Assembly: GCA_945862325.1 (NCBI GenBank)
Contig: CAMAXZ010000039.1
Span: forward strand, 1-41,284
Source: Klebsiella pneumoniae
GTDB taxonomy: Bacteria > Myxococcota_A > UBA796 > SXON01
Reading direction: 5' to 3'
DNA: 41,284 nucleotides
Shown: positions 16,087 through 23,738 of the stretch, piece by piece
Position numbering within the stretch: the stretch's first letter is position 1
How the letters are laid out: each line of letters begins with the position of its first letter
Position numbers and translations under genes: made by a program
The notes under the pieces: model-generated
What the model was told of the DNA's origin: nothing
Database searches by the model: none
The model's input: the letters and a program-made list of their open reading frames with translations, nothing else

Positions 16087-17388
16087 TCAGCGCTCCGCCG
16101 GGCCGGGCGGCGGCAGGGTGCCGGCGCGGGCGGCGTCGAGCACCGCCTGGATGGCGGCGCCCCCACCGCGAAGGTCGAGCTGCACCCACTGCTCGCCGGT
16201 GGCCCCCTTGAGGAAGACCGCGGGGGTGCCGCTCAGGTTGGCCGCGGCGCCCGCCTCGACGTCGTCCTTGACGATCTGCGCGACGGCCGGGTCGCCCATG
16301 CAGGCCTCGAAGGCGGGCATGTCGAGGCCCACCTGCTCCGCCATGAAGCGGAGGTCGTCCTTGCCCAGATACTCCTGGTTCTTGAACATCTGCTGCTGGA
16401 GGTCCCAGAAGCGGCCCTGGCGGCCGGCGCACTCCGCGGCCGCGGCGGCGTGGCACGCGTTCACGTGGCGCTCGCCCTCGACGTACCGGTTGCAGACCTG
16501 GCTGATCGGGTAGTGCCGGAAGCTCACCTTCAAATCCGGGTTCTGCTTGACCAGGGCGTCGATCTCCGGGGCCATGTCCCCGCAGTAGGGGCACTCGAAG
16601 TCGGCCCACTCGACGATGTGAAAACGTGCGTCGGGCGGGCCCTTCGTGTTGTCGGTGGGGTCCGGGACGATCGTGCCGTCGACCTGGCGGAACAGCCCGC
16701 TGAGCGCGGCCGAGCCGGTGGACGGGCCGCCGTTCGCGCCGCCGGCGGCACCGGCGGTCGGACCGCGCGTGACGAGGTGTCCGACGAGCATGACGCCAAC
16801 ACCGATGATCGCGGCGTTCACGGCGTCGTCCTTGAGGGACGCCGTGAGCGCCGCGCCGACTCCGCCGGGCTCGCGGATGGCGGCGACGATGCCACCGACG
16901 AGCAGGATGACGTTGAGCGCCCAGGTGGCGGCGCACATCGGGCACAGCGCGCCGAGCTGCGTGGAGGCCCACGCGAGGTAGACGTCGTAGAGGACGGCGA
17001 GGCCCGCGAGCGCGACGACGCCCCCGGCGGCGCGCCCACGCCCGACGGCGTAGGAGATGGCGAGGAAGGCGACCGCCGCGAAGTACCCGGCGCCGATGAG
17101 CGCCACCGGCACGCCGGCGACGCTGCCGTACGCGCTACCGGTGACGCGCTTGCAGTCGACGATGCCTGCCGCCGCGCAGAACGCCTGGTCGGCGGCGGCG
17201 TAGTGGTCCGCCGTGAGCACGAGCGCCAGCGCGAGCCCGGACAGCGCGCTCGCGACGAGGCCCCACCCGAGGCGGCCGACGCACAGGGCGGCGCAGACGA
17301 GCACGAGCGCGACCAGCCCAGCGAGCAGCGCCGTGGGGTCGCCCCCCTCGGCGGCCCAGGCGGTCGGGATGAGCAGCGTCAGGGACAT
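16087..17388 (-). CDS. VKOR-DsbA fusion (disulfide-bond formation protein)
   Basis: 433 aa. The N-terminal half is a VKOR-like membrane quinone reductase: several transmembrane segments, loop cysteines Cys71 and Cys79, and the CPMC redox pair (149-152) in LGALCPMCAATW. After a further helix and a Gly-rich linker (about 212-228), the C-terminal half is a DsbA/thioredoxin-4 domain with CPYC (266-269), extra cysteines near 305-335 and a cis-Pro region SGTPAVFLKG. Such a fusion oxidises periplasmic thiols and passes electrons to quinone. The ATG at 17388 has GGAGG 7 bases upstream. Its place between smpB and prmA suggests housekeeping expression. Confidence 0.9.
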   Translation of the reverse strand: MSLTLLIPTAWAAEGGDPTALLAGLVALVLVCAALCVGRLGWGLVASALSGLALALVLTADHYAAADQAFCAAAGIVDCKRVTGSAYGSVAGVPVALIGAGYFAAVAFLAISYAVGRGRAAGGVVALAGLAVLYDVYLAWASTQLGALCPMCAATWALNVILLVGGIVAAIREPGGVGAALTASLKDDAVNAAIIGVGVMLVGHLVTRGPTAGAAGGANGGPSTGSAALSGLFRQVDGTIVPDPTDNTKGPPDARFHIVEWADFECPYCGDMAPEIDALVKQNPDLKVSFRHYPISQVCNRYVEGERHVNACHAAAAAECAGRQGRFWDLQQQMFKNQEYLGKDDLRFMAEQVGLDMPAFEACMGDPAVAQIVKDDVEAGAAANLSGTPAVFLKGATGEQWVQLDLRGGGAAIQAVLDAARAGTLPPPGPAER

Positions 17389-17483
17389 CGATCGGCCTCC
17401 GAAGGGATTGCCTCGTAATCTGAACGCGTCGCGGATGGCGTGCGGGCAGGCGTGCCCCACTTTTCTCCACCGCGCTCGGCGCT

Positions 17484-17948
17484 TCAGCGGCTCCGCAGCG
17501 CGCGCTCGACGTCTCGGCGATCTTCCCGTTCGCGAATGGACGCGCGCTTGTCGTGCAGCTTTTTGCCGCGCCCGAGGGCGATCTCCACCTTGCACCACGG
17601 CCCCTCGAAGTAGAGCTGCACCGGCACGATGCTGAGGCCCTTGTCGCGCGCCTTCACGCGGAACTTCTGGATCTCCTCCGCGTGCATCAGCAGCGGCTTC
17701 GGCCGCATGGGGTCGTGGTTGTTGCGATTCGCCTGTTCGTACGGCGCGATTCGCGCGCCCAGCAGCATCGGCCGGCCGCGATCGTCGAACGCCACGTAGC
17801 TCTCGTCGAGGGCGATGCCGGCGCTGCGGAGGCTCTTGACCTCCGAGCCGAGGAGCACGATGCCCGCCTCGACATGCTCGAGGAGCTCGTACTCGAAGCG
17901 GGCTTTTCGGTTGAGGGCGACGTTCCGGCGTCCCTGTGGGCGGGCCAT
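17484..17948 (-). CDS. smpB: SsrA-binding protein SmpB
   Basis: 154 aa. It binds tmRNA and delivers it to stalled ribosomes. The sequence is typical: NRKARFEYELLEHVEAGIVL, LLGSEVKSLR, DESYVAF, then the basic C-terminal tail GRGKKLHDKRASIRERE. The tmRNA gene is not in the window. No Shine-Dalgarno is evident. On the minus strand GATAGG lies 8 bases before the ATG, so a near-leaderless message is possible. The gene is divergent from mraZ. Confidence 0.96.
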   Translation of the reverse strand: MARPQGRRNVALNRKARFEYELLEHVEAGIVLLGSEVKSLRSAGIALDESYVAFDDRGRPMLLGARIAPYEQANRNNHDPMRPKPLLMHAEEIQKFRVKARDKGLSIVPVQLYFEGPWCKVEIALGRGKKLHDKRASIREREDRRDVERALRSR

Positions 17949-18078
17949 GTGCGCTGCCTATCCCACGCGAGGCGCGCCAGGAGCGCGACCGGTGGCGTCC
18001 GGCGCGACAGTGGATCCATATTTTTCCACTCGAAGATCAAGACGATAGGTTGTGTCTGCTGGCTCGTGCTTGCTCAGG

Positions 18079-18112
18079 GTGGATGTTAGTGGTTCACTGT
18101 GGAGGACGGTGG
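18079..18112 (+). promoter_or_regulatory. Four GTGG boxes with 10-bp period (probable MraZ operator)
   Basis: GTGG occurs at 18079, 18089, 18099 and 18109, exactly 10 bp apart, at the head of the dcw cluster. MraZ autoregulates by binding TGG-containing direct repeats with 10-bp spacing in several bacteria (family knowledge). Four boxes in perfect phase just before mraZ therefore look like its operator. The third box contains the upstream-most possible GTG start. Confidence 0.7.
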
Positions 18113-18572
18113 CCCAGCCCCCCCCGCCGTCCCCGTGGTCCCTCCTGTGCTCGACGTGCACCTCAACACGCCGCTGACGCTCGATCCGAAAGGTCGGATC
18201 ACGCTGCCGTCCCGGTTGAAGGCACAGCTCGATCACGTGGGTACCAACGTGCTCATCGTCGTTCCGCAGCGCGATCACCTGCGCATCTACACGAAGGCGG
18301 ACTTCAAGGCCTCGGTCGAGCAGCCGCTGATGGGCCTCGACTCGTTCGACCCCGTCGTGGAGCGGAAGCAGCGGCTCCGCCTCGGCCTGGCGACCGAGGT
18401 CTCGGTCGACGCGCAGGGGCGGTTCGTGGTGCCGCCGAACCTGCGGGCCCTGGCCGGGCTCGACCGCGACGTCGTCCTCATGAGCATGGCCGAGCGGCTC
18501 GAGCTCTGGGATCAGGCGCGTCTCGACGCGTGGATCGCGAAGGCGCTCGCCGAGGAGGGCGAGGGTGCATGA
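18099..18572 (+). CDS. mraZ: MraZ transcriptional regulator
   Basis: 157 aa as drawn. MraZ is a ring-forming double AbrB/SpoVT-fold DNA-binding protein that regulates the dcw cluster. Both repeats are visible: TLDPKGRITLPSRLK (first) and SVDAQGRFVVPPNLR (second). The start is uncertain. GTG 18099 is the longest in-frame choice but lies inside the GTGG operator boxes and adds a Pro-rich leader (DGGPAPPAVPVVPP). GTG 18147 or 18156 would give an N-terminus of 8-11 residues before LDPKGR, close to the family norm of about 9. No good ribosome site marks any of them. The gene is the first of the cluster and overlaps rsmH by 8 bases. Confidence 0.9.
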   Translation: MEDGGPAPPAVPVVPPVLDVHLNTPLTLDPKGRITLPSRLKAQLDHVGTNVLIVVPQRDHLRIYTKADFKASVEQPLMGLDSFDPVVERKQRLRLGLATEVSVDAQGRFVVPPNLRALAGLDRDVVLMSMAERLELWDQARLDAWIAKALAEEGEGA

Positions 18573-19458
18573 GCCCGGCGAGTGGGGCCACGCCCCGGTG
18601 CTCCTGGACGACGTGCTCGCGCTGCTCGCGCCGCGCGCGGGCGGGCTCGTGGTCGACGGCACGATCGGGCGCGGCGGGCACGCCGCGGCGATCCTCGCCG
18701 CGGGCGCTCGCGTGGTCGGCATCGATCGTGACCCTGACGCCATCGCCGCGGTGGCGGCGCGGCTCGGGGCCGCCGTCGAGCTCCACCACGCGCCGTTCTC
18801 GTCGATCCCGGCGGTCCTCGGGGATCGGCTGGCCGACGGCGTTCTGCTCGATCTCGGCGTCTCGTCGCCGCAGCTCGATCGGCCGGAGCGCGGCTTCTCC
18901 TTCCGCTCCGACGGGCCGCTCGACATGCGGATGGACCCGACGCGCGGCGTCCCCGTGGGGGAGTGGCTCGACGGCGTGGACGAGGAGGCCCTGGCCGACG
19001 TGCTCTGGCGCTACGGCGAAGAGCGCGCGTCCCGACGGGTCGCGCGCGCGATCCTGGCCGCGCGCCCGCTGCGCACCACCCTCCAGCTCGCCGAGGTCGT
19101 CGCGAAGGTGCTCCCGCGCGAGCGCGGCCTTCACCCGGCGACCCGCACCTTTCAAGCTCTTCGCATCCAGATCAACGGGGAGCTCGACGAGCTCGCCGCG
19201 GCCCTTCGCGACATCCCCGAGCGCCTCGCGCCCGGCGGGAGGTTCGTCGTGATCGCCTTTCACAGTCTGGAAGATCGGGCGGTCAAGCAAGCGTTCCGGG
19301 CCCTCGCCGGCGAGGGCGCTCCGGTCGATCTCCGCGGCCACCCTCTGGTCGCGCCCCGTTTCCGTCTCGTCGAGCGTCGCGCCCGCAAGGGCGAGGAGCG
19401 CGACGACAACCCTCGTGCTCGGTCCGCGCGCGTGCGCGCCTTGGAGCGACTGCCATGA
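18565..19458 (+). CDS. rsmH: 16S rRNA (cytosine1402-N4)-methyltransferase RsmH (MraW)
   Basis: 297 aa. It methylates N4 of C1402 in 16S rRNA. It begins with HAPVLLDDVL, the SAM-binding VVDGTIGRGGHAAAIL follows, then LLDLGVSSPQLDRPERGFSFR, DGPLDMRMD, and near the end ALRIQINGEL and VIAFHSLEDRAVK, all classic MraW blocks. The GTG start has GAGGAGG 5-6 bases upstream and overlaps the mraZ stop. It overlaps ftsL by 4 bases. Confidence 0.95.
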   Translation: MHEPGEWGHAPVLLDDVLALLAPRAGGLVVDGTIGRGGHAAAILAAGARVVGIDRDPDAIAAVAARLGAAVELHHAPFSSIPAVLGDRLADGVLLDLGVSSPQLDRPERGFSFRSDGPLDMRMDPTRGVPVGEWLDGVDEEALADVLWRYGEERASRRVARAILAARPLRTTLQLAEVVAKVLPRERGLHPATRTFQALRIQINGELDELAAALRDIPERLAPGGRFVVIAFHSLEDRAVKQAFRALAGEGAPVDLRGHPLVAPRFRLVERRARKGEERDDNPRARSARVRALERLP

Positions 19459-19853
19459 CCCCCTCCCGCACCCTCGCTCGTCCGGCGGTCGCCCCGCCCG
19501 CGGACGTGGACGTCGCCCAGGCCCGTGAAGAGGCCGCGGAGCTCGTCCGTTGGCTCCTCGTCGTCGGGGCGTGCGTGCTCGCGATCGGCACCGCGGTGTG
19601 GTCGAGCATGGCCGCGCGCCACATCGCGCTTCAGCTCGACCAGACGCGCACGGCGCTGGAGTCTGCCCGCATCGAGCGGGATCGCCTGATGGTGGAGCGC
19701 GCCATCCTCCGCGAGCCGGGACGGCTTCAGCGCTACGCCGACGGCATGGGGCTCGTCGCGCCGGTGTCCGTCGTCGACCTCCGCACGCCCACGGAGCCGG
19801 TCGTGCCCACCGCCGTCGAGGCCCTCGCCGCGCCCGCCGGGGTCGCCCCGTGA
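19455..19853 (+). CDS. ftsL: FtsL-like division protein
   Basis: 132 aa. A ~33-residue cytoplasmic stretch, one transmembrane helix (VRWLLVVGACVLAIGTAVW, about 32-50) and a coiled-coil-like segment (HIALQLDQTRTALESARIERDRLMVERAIL) lead to REPGRLQRYADGMGL, the usual FtsL arrangement. It recruits FtsQ/FtsB and FtsI/FtsW at the septum. Identification rests on topology and on its place between rsmH and ftsI, as FtsL sequences are poorly conserved. The ATG overlaps the rsmH stop and the stop overlaps the ftsI GTG. Confidence 0.8.
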   Translation: MTPSRTLARPAVAPPADVDVAQAREEAAELVRWLLVVGACVLAIGTAVWSSMAARHIALQLDQTRTALESARIERDRLMVERAILREPGRLQRYADGMGLVAPVSVVDLRTPTEPVVPTAVEALAAPAGVAP

Positions 19854-22024
19854 GCCGTCGCCCACCCATCCGCATCGCGCCGGGGCTCTCTCCCGGAGGC
19901 GCCGCGACCCGGCCCGGGGCCTCGCGCGTCGCGAAGCCGCGCGGCGCGGCCGCGCGTGCCGCACGGCCCTCGTCGTGGCTGCCGACCCCCCGCGCCGCCT
20001 CCGCCGACGCCGAGGCGCGCGCCCTCGATGAGGCGCGCGCGCGATCGGGCTGGTTCATGGCCGGCGTCATGCTCTTCCTCTGCGCGCTCTCCCTGCGCTC
20101 GGCGTGGGTGATGGCCCTGCCCGACGCGCGCCTCGAGGAGCGCGGGCGGGCCCAGTTCCAGGACGCCGAAGAGGTGCGCGGGCGCCGCGGGCCGCTGCTC
20201 GACCGCAACGGGCGCCTTCTGGCGACGACGGTGAGCCTCCCGTCGCTCTACGCGAACCCGAGCGAGGTGTCCGCCGCGGAGCTGGACGAGCGCGCCGACG
20301 CGATCGCCCGCCTCGTCGGCCGATCGGAGACGTGGGTGCGCGAGCGATTCGCCGCGCGGAGCAAGAGCGGGCGTCCCCTCCAGGAGATTCGCCTCGGGGA
20401 GGGCCTCGACCCGGCGGGCGCCGCGGCGGTGGTGGCGGGGATGGCCCGCAACGAGATGTGGCTGCGCGAGCAGCCGGTGCGGACGTGGCCGCAGAAGGAC
20501 CTCGCGGCGCCGCTCGTCGGGTTCACCGACGCCCTGGACGGGGGGGCGGCCGGGCTGGAGAAGGTGCTCGAGCGCGAGCTCCGCGCGCAGACCTACCGCC
20601 GGGTCGTGAAGCGGGACCGACACGGGAACGCGGTCGAGGCGGGCGCCGACGACGCCATGCGCGCGCGCGCGGGCAACGGGGTCCGCCTCACGATCGACGC
20701 GCCCATCCAGCACTCCCTCGAAGTGGCGCTCGATCGTGCGGTGCAGGAGACGGTGCCCGAGTCCGCGATGGGGGTCGTCATCGACGTTCGCACCGGCGCG
20801 GTGCTCGCCATGGCGAGCTGGCCCGACGGCAACCCGAACGCCGGCGCCGTGCGCGCGGACCAGAACCTGTTCAAGAACCACGCCGCGATGGACCAGATCG
20901 AGCCGGGCTCGGTCATGAAGCCGTTCGTGGTGGCGGCGGCGCTGCAGGAGGGGCTCGTGACGCCCGACACGATGGTGGACTGCGAGCTGGGCTCGTGGTT
21001 CATCGGCGGGCGCACCATCCGCGACGACCACCCCAAGGGTGTGATCTCGGTCACCGAAGTCATCAAGTACTCGAGCAACATCGGCACCGCCAAGATCGGC
21101 TTCCAACTTGGCGCGGGGCCGTTGCTCCAGTATCTGCGCGACTTCGGCTTCGCGCGGTCCTCGGGCCTCGGGCTCCCCGGCGAGGTGGCGGGCTCGCTGC
21201 GGACCGCCGCGAACATCCGGACGATCGAGCTCGCGACGACCGCGTTCGGCCAAGGCATGACGAGCTCCCCGGTGCAGCTCGCGTCGGCGGTGGCGACCAT
21301 CGCCAACGACGGCGTCCGGATGGCGCCGTACCTGGTGGACGCGGTGCTCGAGGGCCCGGACGCCACGCCCATCGTCCGCGAGCCGCGCGTGGATCGCCGG
21401 GTCGTCGACGCCGAGGTCGCGCGCGCGGTTTCGCGCATGATGGAGACGGTGATCGAGGAAGGAGGCACCGGAACGCGCGCGCGCGTGCCGGGGTACCGCG
21501 TGGCGGGCAAGACCGGCACGGCGCAGAAGGTCGAAGGCGGCGTGTACAGCCCGACCAAGCGCATCGGTTCGTTCGTGGGGTACATCCCGGCGGATCGCCC
21601 GGAGATCGCGGTCGCGGTCAGCATCGACACGCCGACGGTCGGCTCCAAGTACGGCGGCATCGTCGCCGCGCCGGTCTTCGCCGAGGTCGGCGCGTTCGCG
21701 ATGCGCTACCTGGGGATCGAGGCGGACCCGCCGACCGTCAGCGTTCCGGATCCCGCGGATCCGACGAAGAAGATCCAGGTTCCCGCGCCGCCGCCGGCGG
21801 TGCGCCCGTACGTCCCGCCGGCCCCGCTCACCCTCGCCGCGACCGCGGACGGGCGGTGGGTGCTCCCCGACCTCACCGGGCGCAGCTTGCGCGACGCGCT
21901 CGGCTCTCTCGAGCCGGCCGGCGTCGCCTTGCGCGTCGACGGGTACGGTCGCGTGACCGAACAATCCCCCCCGGCGGGCGCCATCGTCGCGCCCGGCGAG
22001 CCCGTACGCATCGTCTTGAACTGA
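19850..22024 (+). CDS. ftsI: FtsI / PBP2B-type transpeptidase with PASTA domain
   Basis: 724 aa. Septal peptidoglycan transpeptidase. An N-terminal ~65-residue Arg/Ala/Pro-rich cytoplasmic tail is followed by a transmembrane helix at about 67-90, a dimerisation domain beginning RGPLLDRNGRLLA, and the transpeptidase motifs SVMK (354-357, active Ser354), SSN (408-410) and KTGT (554-557). A Pro-rich linker leads to one PASTA domain at about 669-724 (WVLPDLTGRSLRDAL...GAIVAPGEPV). A C-terminal PASTA is known in Gram-positive and deltaproteobacterial FtsI. The GTG start overlaps ftsL. A 277-base gap follows before murE, unlike the overlaps elsewhere in the cluster. Confidence 0.93.
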   Translation: MSRRPPIRIAPGLSPGGAATRPGASRVAKPRGAAARAARPSSWLPTPRAASADAEARALDEARARSGWFMAGVMLFLCALSLRSAWVMALPDARLEERGRAQFQDAEEVRGRRGPLLDRNGRLLATTVSLPSLYANPSEVSAAELDERADAIARLVGRSETWVRERFAARSKSGRPLQEIRLGEGLDPAGAAAVVAGMARNEMWLREQPVRTWPQKDLAAPLVGFTDALDGGAAGLEKVLERELRAQTYRRVVKRDRHGNAVEAGADDAMRARAGNGVRLTIDAPIQHSLEVALDRAVQETVPESAMGVVIDVRTGAVLAMASWPDGNPNAGAVRADQNLFKNHAAMDQIEPGSVMKPFVVAAALQEGLVTPDTMVDCELGSWFIGGRTIRDDHPKGVISVTEVIKYSSNIGTAKIGFQLGAGPLLQYLRDFGFARSSGLGLPGEVAGSLRTAANIRTIELATTAFGQGMTSSPVQLASAVATIANDGVRMAPYLVDAVLEGPDATPIVREPRVDRRVVDAEVARAVSRMMETVIEEGGTGTRARVPGYRVAGKTGTAQKVEGGVYSPTKRIGSFVGYIPADRPEIAVAVSIDTPTVGSKYGGIVAAPVFAEVGAFAMRYLGIEADPPTVSVPDPADPTKKIQVPAPPPAVRPYVPPAPLTLAATADGRWVLPDLTGRSLRDALGSLEPAGVALRVDGYGRVTEQSPPAGAIVAPGEPVRIVLN

Positions 22025-22140
22025 TTCTCGCTCCCGATCTTTTCACTCCTCGCACTTCCGATTCCCCGCCAGGTGGGCGGGAACGACCTCACGCGGAGAC
22101 ACGGCGCGCCCCACGCGCCCCCCGGCTCTCACGCGCGTGG

Positions 22141-22300
22141 TTCCCCCCTCGGGGCGTTCCTCCCCCCTCGAGTGGCCGCACTCCTCCCCCGCCGCCACCC
22201 GCCCCTCCACGCCGTCCGCCGCTCCGCAGCATCCACCCCCGCTGAGCCGAACGGTCGAGCCCGTCCACCTGGCGCCCCCTCCCTCCCCCGCCGTCATCCT
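22141..22300 (+). promoter_or_regulatory. C-rich, G-poor stretch before murE (possible Rho-utilisation site)
   Basis: By manual count this 160-base stretch has about 91 C and 33 G, a strong C-over-G bias on the coding strand with many CCC/CTC runs. Such unstructured C-rich RNA is the mark of Rho-loading sites. It fills most of the ftsI-murE gap (22025-22301). The frame through it reads as a Pro/Ser-rich string with no homology, so it is probably not coding. The first part of the gap (22025-22140) shows nothing I recognise. Confidence 0.4.
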
Positions 22301-22301
22301 C

Positions 22302-23738
22302 ATGCGCCTCTCCGACCTCCTTCACGCGGTCCCCACGCTCGACGTGTCGGGCACGACCGACCGTGCCGTGTCCACGGTCACCGACCGAGACGCGGACGCG
22401 GCGGCGGACGCCGTTTTTGTGGCCATCCGCGGCGCCCGCGTCGACGGGCACGACCGCGTCGCGGCCCTGCACGGCGCCGCCGCGGTCGTGGTCGAGCGCC
22501 CCGTGGTCGCGCCGGCCGGAGTCACGGTCATCCGCGTGGCGGACACGCGCGCGGCCCTCGCGCACCTGAGCGCCGCCTGGCGCGGACACCCGGCGCGGGC
22601 CGTACCGGTCGTCGGCATCACGGGGACCAACGGCAAGACGAGCACCTCCTTCCTGCTCGCCGCGATGGCGCGGGCCGCCGGGCGTCGCGCCGGGATCATC
22701 GGTACGACCGGGCACTTCATCGACGACACGCGCCTTCCTGCAGCGCACACCACGCCGGACGCCCCGACCACGCAGGGGCTCCTCGCGTCCATGCGCGACG
22801 CCGGCGTGGGGCTCGTCGCGATGGAGGCCTCGAGCATCGGGCTCGCGGCACATCGCTGCGATGGAATCGTGTTCAAAGCCGCTGTGTTCACGAACCTGAC
22901 GCGCGACCACCTCGACTGGCACGGCACGATGGACGCCTACGCGGCCGCGAAGGCGCGCCTCTTCCACGAGCTGCTGGACGGCACGGCGGTGCTCAACGCG
23001 CGAGACCCCGCCGCCGTCCGCATGGCCCCGACGAACCGCCCGATCTGGTGGTTCAACGGCGAAGATCTGCGCGCCGAGGCCGAGGTCCACAGCCCCGCGG
23101 GCACCACCGCCCGGTGGGTCACCCCGCTCGGCGCGTTCGAGGCCCACCTGCCGCTGATCGGGCGTCACAACGTCGACAACGCGCTCGGGGCGCTCGGCGC
23201 CGCCCTGGCGCTCGGCGTCCCGCTCGACGCGTGCGCGGTCGGCCTGTCGACCATCCCCGCGATCCCCGGCCGCCTGGAGGCGGTCCCGAACGATCGAGGG
23301 ATCACGGTGTTGATCGACTACGCCCACACCGACGACGCGCTCGCGCGGGTGCTCGACGAGCTGCGCGCGGTCGGCGCGGCGCGCGTCTTGACCGTGTTCG
23401 GCTGTGGCGGCGACCGCGACCGTGGCAAGCGCCCGCTGATGGGCGCGGCCGCGGCGGCGCGCAGCGCCCACTGCTGGATCACCGCGGACAATCCTCGATC
23501 GGAGGATCCGCTCGACATCGTCGCCGACATCCTCCCCGGGGTCGGCGCGGCGCCGCACACCGTCGAGCTCGATCGCGCCGCCGCCATCCGGGCCGCGATC
23601 GCGGCGGCGCGGCCGGGCGACGTCGTGCTCGTGGCCGGGAAGGGGCACGAGGCGACCCAGACCATCGGCGACCGGGTGCTCCCGTTCGACGATCGCGCGG
23701 TCGCGCGCGAGGCGCTCGCCGGCGGAGGGGCCCCATGA
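22302..23738 (+). CDS. murE: UDP-MurNAc-tripeptide synthetase MurE (meso-DAP type)
   Basis: 478 aa. It adds the third amino acid to UDP-MurNAc-L-Ala-D-Glu. The ATP loop is GITGTNGKTS (106-115), the Lys for carbamylation is in YAAAKARLF (Lys218), and DNPR (396-399) in ITADNPRSEDP indicates meso-diaminopimelate. Further blocks are LIGRHNVDNALGA and VLIDYAHTDDAL. ATG 22302 fits the start of homology (RLSDLLHAV). A frame extension to GTG 22137 would add a low-complexity Pro/Ser leader and is rejected. No ribosome site is clear. It overlaps murF by 4 bases. Confidence 0.94.
   Translation: MRLSDLLHAVPTLDVSGTTDRAVSTVTDRDADAAADAVFVAIRGARVDGHDRVAALHGAAAVVVERPVVAPAGVTVIRVADTRAALAHLSAAWRGHPARAVPVVGITGTNGKTSTSFLLAAMARAAGRRAGIIGTTGHFIDDTRLPAAHTTPDAPTTQGLLASMRDAGVGLVAMEASSIGLAAHRCDGIVFKAAVFTNLTRDHLDWHGTMDAYAAAKARLFHELLDGTAVLNARDPAAVRMAPTNRPIWWFNGEDLRAEAEVHSPAGTTARWVTPLGAFEAHLPLIGRHNVDNALGALGAALALGVPLDACAVGLSTIPAIPGRLEAVPNDRGITVLIDYAHTDDALARVLDELRAVGAARVLTVFGCGGDRDRGKRPLMGAAAAARSAHCWITADNPRSEDPLDIVADILPGVGAAPHTVELDRAAAIRAAIAAARPGDVVLVAGKGHEATQTIGDRVLPFDDRAVAREALAGGGAP

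Noticed and set aside
22137..22301. Possible N-terminal extension of MurE from GTG 22137
   Set aside because: The added 55 residues are Pro/Ser-rich low complexity. MurE homology starts at ATG 22302, and the C bias is better explained as untranslated RNA.
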